The notes beneath the pieces were generated by a model. It saw only the letters and a program-made list of their open reading frames with translations, searched no databases and was not told the origin of the DNA. Below are positions 48,636-57,450 of a stretch of DNA of 64,000 nt, piece after piece (position 1 is the first letter of the stretch; every line of letters starts with the position of its first letter). Source of the stretch: Bradyrhizobium arachidis (GTDB lineage: Bacteria; Pseudomonadota; Alphaproteobacteria; Rhizobiales; Xanthobacteraceae); the NCBI RefSeq assembly GCF_015291705.1, contig NZ_CP030050.1, positions 8,494,001 to 8,558,000 on the forward strand, given 5' to 3'. The position numbers were made by a program, and so were the translations under genes.

Positions 48636-50897
48636 TCAACGCTGCGTCAGCAATTCCTCGATCCTGATCGGGAAGCGACGCACGCGCACGCCCGTCGCAT
48701 GCCAGACCGCATTGGCAACCGCGCCGGCGCTGCCGGTAATGCCGATCTCGCCGACACCCTTGATGCCGAGCGCATTGACGTGCGGATCGTGTTCCTCGAC
48801 CGTGATCACGTCGAGCGGCGGCACGTCGGCATTCACGGGGATGTGGTACTCGCCGAGATTGGCGTTCATGATCCGCCCGCTGCGGCGATCGGTGATGGCC
48901 TCCTCGTGCAGCGCGAAGGACATGCCCCAGATCATGCCGCCGAACAGCTGGCTCTTCACCAGATGCGGATTGACGATGCGCCCCGCCGCGAAGGCGCCGA
49001 CCATGCGGGTGACGCGGACCTGGCCGAGCTCGGGATCGACCTTCACCTCCGCGAACACCGCGCCGTGGGCATGCATCGCATATTCCTGCATCGCCGCAGG
49101 GTTCGGCGCGCCCGCGCCGCGGGCCTCGACCTCGGCGACGCCGGCACGCGCCAGGATCTCGGCATAGCTCTCGCTGCGGCTCTCGTCGTCGCGACGGACC
49201 AGTCTGCCATCGCGCGCGATCACGCCGGCATTGCCAGCGCCGAACAGCGGCGAGCGCTCGTCGCCGGTCGCGAGATCAGCGAGCTTTGCGATCACGGCTG
49301 CGCCGGCGCTGTGGATCGCAGCACCTGCGGTCGCCGTGTGCGCCGAGCCGCCGGCGATACCGGCATCGGGCAGATCGGATGTACCGGCCTTGAAGTCGAC
49401 ACGGTCGATGTCGAGGCCGACCGCATCAGCCGCGATCTGGGCAAGCGCCGTCCAGGCGCCCTGCCCCATGTCATGCGCGCCGATCTCGATGGCACCTGAG
49501 CCGTCGCGGCGGATCACCGCGCGCGCCTCGGCCTGGAACATCAGCGCCGGAAAGGTCGCGGTGCCCATGCCCCAGCCGACCAGCAGGCCGGCATCGTCGC
49601 GCATCTGCCGCGGCTGAAGCGAGCGCTTCGACCAGCCGAAGCGCGCCGCGCCCTGCTCGTAGCAGGCCCGCAGCGCCTTCGAGGAGAAGGGTCGTCCCGT
49701 CATCGGCTCGACCTCGGCATAGTTCTTCAGGCGGAAGGCGAGCGGATCCATGCCGCAGGCCCAAGCCATCTCGTCGATCGCGCTTTCGAGCGCGATCGAG
49801 CCGGTCGCCTCCCCTGGCGCGCGCATGAACAGCGGCGTGCCGGTGTTGACGCGCACGGCGTCATGCGAAGTGCGGATCGCCGGCGCCGCGTAGAGCGTGT
49901 GCGAGGCATCAGCCGCGGGCTCGTAGAAATCGTCGAACGTGCTCGACACGGTCCGCGCATGATGATCGAGTGCGGTCAGGAGCCCCTCGCCGTCGGTGCC
50001 GATGCGCAGGCGCTGGCGCGTCGGCGCGCGATGGCCGACCGGGCCGTACATCTGCTCACGGCGCAGCACCAGCTTGACCGGCTTGCCGACGAGCTTGGCC
50101 GCCATGATGCCGAGGACCGGGGGACCGGCCATCAGCCCCTTGGAGCCGAAGCCGCCCCCAAGGAACGGGCTGCGGATGTGGATCTTGTCATGCGCAATGC
50201 CGAACAGCTCGGCAACGCGCGCCAGCGACAGCATCAGGCCCTGCGTCGGCATGTCGATCCGGAGATTGTCGCCGTCCCAGTGCGCGACGATCGCGTGCGG
50301 CTCCATCGCGTTGTGATATTGCGGCGGCGTCTCGTAGATCGCGTCGATCTGCTTCTCCGCCGCGGCAAGCCCCGCCTCGACATCGCCGCGGTGGCTTTCC
50401 GTGGGATTGCCGACGCCGACGACCGGCGGGACGTAACTTTCGCCGGCATCGAGGCCGACCAGCGCGGGCAGCGTCTCGTAACGCGGCGCCAGCAATGCGG
50501 CGCCTTCGGTGGCGGCTTCCAGCGTTTCCGCGATCACGACGGCGATCGGCTGGTTGGCGTAGCGGACCTCATTGCTCTGCAACACCTCCATCCGGAACAC
50601 GAATGGATTGGTCTTGATCTCGGGATCGATCGCGAGCGGCGGTTTGTGGTCCGGCGTCATGACGTCGACGACGCCGGGATGACGTTTCGCGGCAGCGACA
50701 TCGAGCGAGGTGACCCGGCCATGCGCGATGCTGGCGACCGCCATCACCGCGAACAGCATCCCCGGCGGGTGGTTGTCGGCGGCATAAGTCGCGCGGCCCG
50801 TGACCTTGAGCATGCCGTCGCGGCGGGTCAGCGGCTGGCCGATGTTCGAGCCGTGGCGCAGATGGGCGGGAGCGCTGGTGAGATTGAGCTCAGGCAT
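48636..50897 (-). CDS. Xanthine dehydrogenase-family molybdopterin-binding subunit
   Basis: 753-aa catalytic subunit of a molybdenum hydroxylase. ATG 50897 overlaps the upstream FAD subunit stop by 8 bases. The N-terminal GQPLTRRDGMLKVTGRATYA is typical, followed by the cofactor loop FLGGGFGSKG and the active-site Glu region GVGEIGITGSAGAVANAV near the C-terminus. The CoxL motif of CO dehydrogenases is absent. It probably oxidises an aldehyde or N-heterocycle. The subunit order 2Fe-2S, FAD, Mo matches heterotrimeric enzymes. Confidence 0.93.
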   Translation of the reverse strand: MPELNLTSAPAHLRHGSNIGQPLTRRDGMLKVTGRATYAADNHPPGMLFAVMAVASIAHGRVTSLDVAAAKRHPGVVDVMTPDHKPPLAIDPEIKTNPFVFRMEVLQSNEVRYANQPIAVVIAETLEAATEGAALLAPRYETLPALVGLDAGESYVPPVVGVGNPTESHRGDVEAGLAAAEKQIDAIYETPPQYHNAMEPHAIVAHWDGDNLRIDMPTQGLMLSLARVAELFGIAHDKIHIRSPFLGGGFGSKGLMAGPPVLGIMAAKLVGKPVKLVLRREQMYGPVGHRAPTRQRLRIGTDGEGLLTALDHHARTVSSTFDDFYEPAADASHTLYAAPAIRTSHDAVRVNTGTPLFMRAPGEATGSIALESAIDEMAWACGMDPLAFRLKNYAEVEPMTGRPFSSKALRACYEQGAARFGWSKRSLQPRQMRDDAGLLVGWGMGTATFPALMFQAEARAVIRRDGSGAIEIGAHDMGQGAWTALAQIAADAVGLDIDRVDFKAGTSDLPDAGIAGGSAHTATAGAAIHSAGAAVIAKLADLATGDERSPLFGAGNAGVIARDGRLVRRDDESRSESYAEILARAGVAEVEARGAGAPNPAAMQEYAMHAHGAVFAEVKVDPELGQVRVTRMVGAFAAGRIVNPHLVKSQLFGGMIWGMSFALHEEAITDRRSGRIMNANLGEYHIPVNADVPPLDVITVEEHDPHVNALGIKGVGEIGITGSAGAVANAVWHATGVRVRRFPIRIEELLTQR

Positions 50898-51945
50898 GGA
50901 CGGCTCCCGACATGGAGGCAAAGGGAGAGGCCGGCAGTGCGGGAATACGCGCGGGCGTACCGGCAGCGGCGAGGGTCAGCGCGCGCACGACGATGCGGCG
51001 CGCAAGCTCGATCTTGAAGGCGTTATCGCCAGACGGCTTTGCGTCGGTGAGCGCGCGCCAAGCGGCTTCCTGGAAAGCGTCGGCCGTGGGTGCCACGCCC
51101 TTGAGCACATCTTCCGCCGCGCGGGCGCGCCAGGGCTTTGCGGCGACACCGCCGAGCGCTAGCCGCGCTTCGGCGATCTTGCCGTTCTCGATCCGCAACG
51201 CAGAAGCGGCCGAGACCACGGCAAAGGCGTAAGACGTCCGCTCGCGAACCTTGAGGTAACGCGCATGGGCGGCAAAGCCGCGCGCCGCAGGCGGCAAACT
51301 AACGGCGACGATGAGGTCGCCGGGCTCGAGCGCGGATTCACGCTCGGGCGTATTGCCGGGCAGGCGATGCAACTCGTCGAGCGCGATCTCGCGACGGCCG
51401 TTCCTGCCCTCGATCTCGACGACGGCGTCGAGTGCGACCAGCGGCACGCAGAAATCGGACGGGTGCGTAGCGATGCAGCTCTCGCTCCAGCCGAGCACGG
51501 CGTGGCCGCGGTTCTCGCCATCGCGGGCATCGCAGCCGGACCCGGCCTCGCGCTTGTTGCAGCGGCTGGCGGTGTCGTAGAAATACGCACAGCGCGTCCG
51601 TTGCAGCAGATTGCCGCCGACGGTCGCGGCATTGCGCAATTGAGCCGACGCGCCGGAGAGCAGCGCTTCAGCCACCGCAGGATACGAGCGGGCGAACTCC
51701 GCGTCGTGCGCGAGATCGGCGTTGCTCACCAGCGCGCCGATGCGTAACGATCCGTCAACGAGGGTCTCGATCTGGTCGAGCCCGTCGAGATGCGTGACGT
51801 CGACCAGGCGATCCGGCCGGCTGACGCCGCCCTTCATCAGATCGAGCAGATTGGTGCCGGCGGCGAGATAAACAGCGCCCGGCTGGGCGGCCGCAGCGAC
51901 GGCTTCGGTGACCGTGGCCGGCCTGACATAATCGAACTGTTTCAT
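50890..51945 (-). CDS. FAD-binding subunit of the molybdenum hydroxylase
   Basis: 351-aa protein of the CO dehydrogenase flavoprotein fold. FAD contacts are the ALVSNADLAHD region and ATVGGNLLQRTRCAYFYD. An insert after this (TASRCNKREAGSGCDARDGE) carries two extra cysteines, together with C in RTRC. This matches YagS-type subunits, which bind an additional 4Fe-4S cluster. It overlaps the 2Fe-2S subunit gene upstream and the catalytic subunit gene downstream by 4-8 bases. Confidence 0.93.
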   Translation of the reverse strand: MKQFDYVRPATVTEAVAAAAQPGAVYLAAGTNLLDLMKGGVSRPDRLVDVTHLDGLDQIETLVDGSLRIGALVSNADLAHDAEFARSYPAVAEALLSGASAQLRNAATVGGNLLQRTRCAYFYDTASRCNKREAGSGCDARDGENRGHAVLGWSESCIATHPSDFCVPLVALDAVVEIEGRNGRREIALDELHRLPGNTPERESALEPGDLIVAVSLPPAARGFAAHARYLKVRERTSYAFAVVSAASALRIENGKIAEARLALGGVAAKPWRARAAEDVLKGVAPTADAFQEAAWRALTDAKPSGDNAFKIELARRIVVRALTLAAAGTPARIPALPASPFASMSGAVHA

Positions 51946-52439
51946 GCGGAGCGCCTCTGGTTGGTTTCATCCATGCCGGCCTGCGCCTCCAGCACGGCAT
52001 CGACGATGCCGGCATAGGCACCGCAGCGGCACAGATTGCCGCTCATGCATTCGCGGATGCGCTCGGGATCGTTGCCGGCTTGCGCCTCCTGCATCATGCC
52101 GATTGCGCTCATGATCTGGCCAGGCGTGCAGAAGCCGCACTGGAATCCGTCATGGGCGATGAAGGCGGCTTGCACCGGATGAAGCTGGTCGCCACGCGCG
52201 ACACCTTCGATGGTGAGGATGTCGGCGCCGTCATGGCTGATGGCGAGCGCGAGGCAGGAATTGATGCGCTTGCCGTCGACCAGAATCGTGCAGGCGCCGC
52301 ACTGGCCGCGGTCGCATCCCTTCTTGGTGCCGGTGAGATGGAGGCGCTCACGCAGGAGATCGAGCAGCGTGACGCGCGGATCGTCGAGGACGAAGTCGCG
52401 CCGCGCACCGTTCACGGTGAGGCTGATGGAGTGGTTCAT
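51942..52439 (-). CDS. 2Fe-2S subunit of the molybdenum hydroxylase
   Basis: 165-aa ferredoxin-type subunit. The N-terminal cluster motif is GCDRGQCGACTILVDGKRIN (with a following C in SCLA). The C-terminal cluster has QCGFCTPGQIMS and CMSGNLCRCGAY. No Tat signal is present, so the enzyme is probably cytoplasmic. It is the promoter-proximal gene and diverges from a TetR regulator 239 bases away. Confidence 0.94.
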   Translation of the reverse strand: MNHSISLTVNGARRDFVLDDPRVTLLDLLRERLHLTGTKKGCDRGQCGACTILVDGKRINSCLALAISHDGADILTIEGVARGDQLHPVQAAFIAHDGFQCGFCTPGQIMSAIGMMQEAQAGNDPERIRECMSGNLCRCGAYAGIVDAVLEAQAGMDETNQRRSA

Positions 52440-52514
52440 ACAAGGCTCCGATCAGATATGGACATAAGTCATCGGCCAGCGCGCCACCGCCGTGGCCGCC
52501 GTCGATATCGCGTG

Positions 52515-52533
52515 GGCCGGGCGGAACCCGGCC
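52515..52533. promoter_or_regulatory. Hairpin/operator candidate between the hydroxylase and TetR genes
   Basis: GGCCGGG (52515-52521) and CCCGGCC (52527-52533) form a perfect 7-bp stem with loop CGGAA, 76 bases upstream of the 2Fe-2S subunit start. It could be a leader hairpin or a repressor site. The GC-only content lowers its weight. Confidence 0.35.
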
Positions 52534-52678
52534 AACATCAGCGAAGATACGGAGGCACCCTCCGCTTAACAAGGGCTGCGCAAAAATATTTGGAAATCGT
52601 CAAAAGCCCATGCGCATACAACGCGATGCGGCCAGCTAAGGGTTCAATCTAACCAATTCGTGATCTACATTGCCTGAT

Positions 52679-53308
52679 ATGGACGACCATACCGACCACA
52701 CCCGCAAGCCCCGCGCCGATGCCGTGCGCAATCGCGAGCGCGTGCTCGAGGCTGCAAAGGTCGTCTTCAATGCAGGCGGCCCTGAGGCGAGCCTAGAGGC
52801 CGTGGCCAAGCGCGCCGGCGTCGGGATCGGCACGCTCTACCGGCATTTCCCGACGCGCGAGGATTTGTTCGAGGCGGTGTACCGGCGCGAGGTCGAGCAG
52901 CTCAGCGAGCTTGCCGAGCAGTTGAAGAATGCCAAGGATCCGGTCGATGCGCTCAGGCGCTGGCTGCGCTCAGGTGTCGAATTCGTCGCCACCAAGAAGG
53001 GCATGGTGGCAGCCTTGGCGCTTGCGGTCCAAAGCGGTTCCGAGCTGCACGCCTTCTCGTTCGATCGGCTGACGAAGGCCATCGGCTCGCTGCTCGACCG
53101 CGCAGTCGCTGCCGGCGAGATGCGCGCTGATATCAGTCCCGAGGATTTGCTGCGCGCGTTCTTCGGCATGTGCTACATGCACGACCAGCCAGGCTGGCAA
53201 TCGTCGGTACTGCGGATGCTCGACGTGTTCGTCGACGGGCTGCGGGTGCAGACGGCCGCCAAGGCCAAGGCGCGCACGGCCAAGCCCGCAGTGAAACGGA
53301 AGCGATAG
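52679..53308 (+). CDS. TetR family transcriptional regulator
   Basis: 209-aa regulator. ATG 52679 is preferred to the TTG at 52670. The DNA-binding domain (about 14-60) reads ADAVRNRERVLEAAKVVFNA, with HTH AVAKRAGVGIGTLYRHFPTR. The C-terminal half has the helical TetR_C pattern ending in a Lys/Ala-rich tail (KAKARTAKPAVKRKR). It diverges from the molybdenum hydroxylase operon and probably represses it in the absence of an aldehyde or related inducer. Confidence 0.92.
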   Translation: MDDHTDHTRKPRADAVRNRERVLEAAKVVFNAGGPEASLEAVAKRAGVGIGTLYRHFPTREDLFEAVYRREVEQLSELAEQLKNAKDPVDALRRWLRSGVEFVATKKGMVAALALAVQSGSELHAFSFDRLTKAIGSLLDRAVAAGEMRADISPEDLLRAFFGMCYMHDQPGWQSSVLRMLDVFVDGLRVQTAAKAKARTAKPAVKRKR

Positions 53309-53374
53309 CACGCCCGTATTTCCTGGAGGTCGTGCTAGGATCGGCACCGCCGGGATTTCAACGCGGAGCCTGTC

Positions 53375-53785
53375 ATGCGCATCGCCGCCTTGCTGGTCGC
53401 TCTCACTTTTGCCCTTCACGCCGTCCCAGCGCTGGCCGGCGATGTCGTCTCGACGGCGCAGGGCGTCATCCGCGCCCAGGAGCAGGCCTTTGCGCGCGAC
53501 GATGCGGCCGCGGCCTATTCCCACGCCGCGCCGGCGATCAAGGAGATTTTTCCGGCACCCGACATCTTCATGTCGATGGTGCAGAACGGCTACGCACCGG
53601 TCTACCGGCACAAGAGCTTTGAGTTCGGCGAGAGCAAGAGCGAGGGCAACTGGATCGCCCAGCACGTCCATATCGTCGATGCCAATGGCGAGGCCTGGGA
53701 GGCGCTCTACACGCTCGAGCAGCAGGCCGACGGCAGCTACAAGATCACAGGCTGTTCGCTGCTGAAGGTTGGACAGGAAGCTTAG
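53375..53785 (+). CDS. Secreted DUF4864 domain protein
   Basis: 136-aa exported protein. The signal peptide (MRIAALLVALTFALHAVPALA) is followed by STAQGVIRAQEQAFARDDAA, DIFMSMVQNGYAPVYRHKSF and DGSYKITGCSLLKV, the pattern of DUF4864 (NTF2-like fold). The function is unknown. Its stop codon overlaps that of the convergent MFS gene by 3-4 bases (53782-53785), so there is no room for a separate terminator. Confidence 0.85.
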   Translation: MRIAALLVALTFALHAVPALAGDVVSTAQGVIRAQEQAFARDDAAAAYSHAAPAIKEIFPAPDIFMSMVQNGYAPVYRHKSFEFGESKSEGNWIAQHVHIVDANGEAWEALYTLEQQADGSYKITGCSLLKVGQEA

Positions 53786-55047
53786 GTCGCGAAGCCCGGA
53801 TCGGCCTTCGTCGCGCTCATCCGCGAGCGGATCAGCAGCAGCACGACGATGCCGATATTGAGCGCGTTCCAGGCGACGCCGTTGGCGAAGGCCGCGCCGT
53901 AGGATCCGGTGGCATCGAAGATGACGCCCGACACCCAGCCGCCAAAGGACATGCCGAACACCGAGGCGAAGATCACGATGCCGACACGGGTTGCGGCTTC
54001 GCTCGCCGGCATCGCCTCGCGCACGATGATGGCGTAGCTCGGCACGATGCCACCCTGGAACAGGCCGAACATCGCCGAGATGATGTAGAGCGAGGCGAGG
54101 CTGTCGAAGAACAGGTAGAACACCAGCGCAAAGCCTTGCGCCAGCGACCCCACCAGCAGCGTGCGGATGCCGCCGATCTTGTCGGCGAGATAGCCGGATC
54201 CGATGCGGCTGACGATGCCGCAGGCCATCATCAGCGACAGCATCTCGGCACCACGCGCCACGCCATAGCCGAGGTCGCCGCAATAGGCGACGATATGGAC
54301 CTGCGGCATCGCCATGGCGACGCAGCAGGAGATGCTGGCAATCGAGAGCAGCACGGTCAGCGTGTTGGTCGAGAGCTTGAGGTCGACCCGCGGCGGAGGT
54401 GCCTTGGCGTGGTCATGGACCGTGTCATTGCCCATCTGCGCGCGCAGGACCAGAACCAGGATGGTCATCAGGCCCACGCAGACGAGCCCGATGCCGATAT
54501 GGGTGGTGCGCCAGCCGATCGTCTGCATGCCCCAGTTCACGAGCGGCGGCCACATCGTGCCGGCGACATAATTGCCGCTGGCGACGATGGTCACGGCTAG
54601 GCCGCGATAGCGCTCGAACCAGTGCGAAGCCTCCGCCATCAGCGGTGCGAAGGTCGCGGACGTGCCGAGCCCGATCAGGAAATAGGCCGCGACGAACTGC
54701 CAGAGCTGGGCCGAGAGGCCCGCGAGCGTATTGGCGACGCCGAGGAAGGCGATGCTGATCGCCATCGCCGGGACGATACCGAACCTGTCGGTGATCTTGC
54801 CCGCGATCACGCCGCCGAGCCCGAAACCGAACATCATCACGGTAAAGGCCAGCGACACCGCGCCGCGCGTGGCGGCGAACTCGGCCTGCACCGCGGGAAT
54901 CATCACCACGATCGCCCACATGCCGACGCCCCCGATCGAGCCGATCACGAGCGCGAGCAGCAGTCGTACCCAGGCCTGACGGGAATCGGGAGTGAAAGAA
55001 GGCGGTCTTTGTTCTGGATGATTTGGCGCGTGCACGGCGCGGACCAT
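53782..55047 (-). CDS. MFS transporter (OFA/monocarboxylate-like)
   Basis: 421-aa carrier with about 12 membrane segments. ATG 55047 precedes a 20-residue polar tail and the first helix. The first-half loop is GVIAGKITDRFGIVPAMAIS (the MFS GxxxDRxG motif), and the second-half loop is GSGYLADKIGGIRTLL. The helix with EASHWFERYRGLAVTIVASG is typical of organic-anion and monocarboxylate carriers. Substrate unknown. It is the only gene of its transcription unit. Confidence 0.9.
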   Translation of the reverse strand: MVRAVHAPNHPEQRPPSFTPDSRQAWVRLLLALVIGSIGGVGMWAIVVMIPAVQAEFAATRGAVSLAFTVMMFGFGLGGVIAGKITDRFGIVPAMAISIAFLGVANTLAGLSAQLWQFVAAYFLIGLGTSATFAPLMAEASHWFERYRGLAVTIVASGNYVAGTMWPPLVNWGMQTIGWRTTHIGIGLVCVGLMTILVLVLRAQMGNDTVHDHAKAPPPRVDLKLSTNTLTVLLSIASISCCVAMAMPQVHIVAYCGDLGYGVARGAEMLSLMMACGIVSRIGSGYLADKIGGIRTLLVGSLAQGFALVFYLFFDSLASLYIISAMFGLFQGGIVPSYAIIVREAMPASEAATRVGIVIFASVFGMSFGGWVSGVIFDATGSYGAAFANGVAWNALNIGIVVLLLIRSRMSATKADPGFAT

Positions 55048-55197
55048 GTTCGCTGAACGCCTCGCGGTCAAGCATCGTGCCGCGATAATGGGCATGCGCG
55101 GTGCACTGCGGTAAGAAGGAGCTTGGCGAAACCGCGCTTTGCCATTAGTTTGCAATCTGCGTGTGCAACGTTGCCGCGCAAAGAGCATGTCGGCGGA

Positions 55198-55641
55198 ATG
55201 TTGTTGCGATTGACACGATCGATGCGGGTCAGGGTGGGGCGCCTCATTGCCCTCGCCTATCTGTTCTGCGTGCTCGCGCCGGCAGCCGCCCTTGCCTGGG
55301 GCAGTGGTCCAGCGCCATGCCTCGACGACGCGCGTCTTGCCGACCTCGTTCCGGCACATCACCAGATGGCCGCGAATCATGCGCACGGCGACGTGTCGCA
55401 TGATCACGCAGGACCGCACGCGCATCACCAGACCGCCGCACAGGACGCACCCGCGTCGCATCATCATGACGGCAAGGGCAAGGTTGGCCCGTGCTGCGCG
55501 ATGATGTGCGTGAGCGCGCTGCCGGCCGATCTGCCCGGCGTCGCAAAGCCGCTTCAGCCCGTCTCCGCCTGCGCGCCCGAGATCGTGGCCAGCCTGCACA
55601 GCGCAGCGCCGCCCCGGCACTACCGCCCTCCCATCGCCTGA
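55198..55641 (+). CDS. His/Cys-rich exported protein at the head of the copper cluster
   Basis: About 147-aa protein. From ATG 55198 an N-terminal basic segment and hydrophobic stretch (LIALAYLFCVLAPAAALAWG) form a signal peptide or anchor. The middle is rich in His (HAHGDVSHDHAGPHAHH, SHHHDGKGK) and precedes PCCAMMCVSALP, with three Cys and two Met. This is a metal-binding profile fitting periplasmic copper capture, similar to small proteins placed ahead of copper-resistance genes. An upstream TTG at 55123 and ATG 55222 are alternative starts. Confidence 0.72.
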   Translation: MLLRLTRSMRVRVGRLIALAYLFCVLAPAAALAWGSGPAPCLDDARLADLVPAHHQMAANHAHGDVSHDHAGPHAHHQTAAQDAPASHHHDGKGKVGPCCAMMCVSALPADLPGVAKPLQPVSACAPEIVASLHSAAPPRHYRPPIA

Positions 55642-55718
55642 TCTGACACGCGACGACGTCAGGCCGCGCGCATCCGCGCGCGCGGACCTGTGGTCTCCAG
55701 ACAGATCAGGAATAATTT

Positions 55719-56003
55719 ATGCTTACGCTTTCCGGGGCGAGATCCGCCGCCGCATCCGCGGCGCGTGGAGGACACTTTCTATTCAATTGGCCATTGCTGG
55801 CCTTGGCTGCATTGGCGCTGTCCGGCTGCATGCCGGCAACGACGCAAATTGCGAGCGCGGATCCCGCCGATCCCGCGGCAAAGGTCGCGCGCGCCGGCTA
55901 TCGGTCGACGATCGCGCCCTACACCAGCCTGCGGCCGGCGGCGCCGGCCCCATGGCGCAAGCACAACGACCGCGCCGCGCCACAGCCGAAGCAAGACCAG
56001 TAG
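55719..56003 (+). CDS. Small lipoprotein of the copper cluster
   Basis: 94-aa protein with a long leader and the lipobox ALALSGC (Cys37), so an outer- or inner-membrane lipoprotein. The mature part is Ala/Pro-rich without recognisable domain (TSLRPAAPAPWRKHNDRAAP). AGGAA precedes the ATG. The stop (56001-56003) lies within the ribosome site of the TolC gene, so translation is coupled. Function unknown. Confidence 0.75.
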   Translation: MLTLSGARSAAASAARGGHFLFNWPLLALAALALSGCMPATTQIASADPADPAAKVARAGYRSTIAPYTSLRPAAPAPWRKHNDRAAPQPKQDQ

Positions 56004-56012
56004 GAGCGCGCC

Positions 56013-57437
56013 ATGGCACACCATTTTGCGCGAAGCCTGCTCGCTGTTGCCGCCTTCGGTCTCTCCGGCTGCGCCGCGTTCTCGCCCGACAGCGGCATGA
56101 GCACGGTCTCGGAGCTGACGAGCCAGACCATCAACAAGGACGTCGCCTTCGTGCGCACGGCGGAGGGAGCCGGTGCGATCGATGTGCGCGTTCGCGAGTT
56201 GCTGTCGCGGACGCTCAGCGCAGATACGGCCGTTCAGGTCGCGCTGCTCAACAACAAGGGGCTGCAAGCCGCCTATAACGAGCTGGCGCTGGCCGAGACC
56301 GATCTGGTCGAGCAGAGCCTGCCGCCCAATCCCGTGTTCTCGGTCTCGCGCATCTCGGGCAATGGCGCCAGCGAGATCGAGCGCCAGGTGGTCGGCGACA
56401 TCCTCGCGCTCGCCACCCTGCCGTTCCGCTCCGACATCGCCCGCGAACGTTTTCGTCAGGCGCAATTGCGCGCGGCGCTGGCGACGCTGCGGCTCGCCGC
56501 TGACGTGCGCCGCGCTTACATCGGCGCGGTCGCCGGCAACGAGATGGTGGTGCTGCTCACCGACGCGAAGGCAACGGCGGAATCGACCGCGCAGCTTGCC
56601 ATAAAACTCGGCGAGACCGGCTCGCTCAACAAGCTCGACCAGGCCCGCGAGCAGGTGTTTTACGCCGAGACGACGGCCGACCTCGCCACCGCGCGGCAGG
56701 CAGCGACGAGCGCACGCGAAAGGCTGGCGCGGCTGATGGGGCTGTGGGACGGCGGCCTCGATTTCCGCCTGCCCAATCAGTTGCCGCCGCTGCCGCGCCG
56801 GCCACAAGCGCTGCCCTCGATCGAAGCCGATGCGGTGTCCCATCGCATCGACTTGCAGATCGCGCGGCTGGAGCTGACGGCGCTGGCGAAATCGCTGAAC
56901 CTCACTGAGGCAACCCGCTTCGTCACGCTGCTCGATCTCGCCGGCATCTCCCGCCGCACCCAGGATCCGGAAGGGCCGCCGTTCCGCGAGCGCGGCTTCG
57001 ATGTGCAGTTCCAGATCCCGATCTTCGACGGCGGCGAGGTGCGCGTACGGCAGGCGGCAGAGACCTACAATTTCGCCTTCAACCGCCTGACCGAGCGCGC
57101 CGTGAACGTCCGCTCGGAAGCGCGCGACGCTTATCGCGTCTATCGCTCCAGCTACGACATCGCCAGCCACTACCAGCGCGAGATCCTCCCGTTGCGAAAG
57201 ATCATCACCGAGGAGATGCAGCTGCGCTTCTCCAGCATGCAGGTCGACATCTTCGCGCTGCTGACCGAGGCGCGGCAGCGCCTGGCCTCGCTGCGCGGCG
57301 CGATCGACGCCAGGCAGAGATTCTTCCTCGCCCAGTCCGAGCTGCAGACCGCCGTCAATGGCGGCGGCGTGCCCGCATCCGGCGGCGAGACTTCAACCAC
57401 CTTCGCCGCGGCAGCGCCTGCCGATGGCGGCCACTGA
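56013..57437 (+). CDS. TolC family outer-membrane efflux protein
   Basis: 474-aa lipoprotein-type TolC homologue: lipobox FGLSGC (Cys20), then the repeated coiled-coil/beta-barrel arrangement. Seen are SADTAVQVALLNNKGLQAAY (helical repeat 1) and FDVQFQIPIFDGGEVRVRQA (strand plus helix of repeat 2, the FxxPIFDGG signature). AGGAG lies at 56002-56006. Members of this group work with RND or other inner-membrane pumps for metals, but no such pump is adjacent. The next gene, a multicopper oxidase, starts 13 bases after its stop. Confidence 0.9.
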   Translation: MAHHFARSLLAVAAFGLSGCAAFSPDSGMSTVSELTSQTINKDVAFVRTAEGAGAIDVRVRELLSRTLSADTAVQVALLNNKGLQAAYNELALAETDLVEQSLPPNPVFSVSRISGNGASEIERQVVGDILALATLPFRSDIARERFRQAQLRAALATLRLAADVRRAYIGAVAGNEMVVLLTDAKATAESTAQLAIKLGETGSLNKLDQAREQVFYAETTADLATARQAATSARERLARLMGLWDGGLDFRLPNQLPPLPRRPQALPSIEADAVSHRIDLQIARLELTALAKSLNLTEATRFVTLLDLAGISRRTQDPEGPPFRERGFDVQFQIPIFDGGEVRVRQAAETYNFAFNRLTERAVNVRSEARDAYRVYRSSYDIASHYQREILPLRKIITEEMQLRFSSMQVDIFALLTEARQRLASLRGAIDARQRFFLAQSELQTAVNGGGVPASGGETSTTFAAAAPADGGH

Positions 57438-57450
57438 GATGGAGACCAGC

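Noticed and set aside
52641..52654. GGTT-N6-AACC as an operator for the second TetR regulator
   Set aside because: Only 4-bp arms; too common by chance to list as a site.
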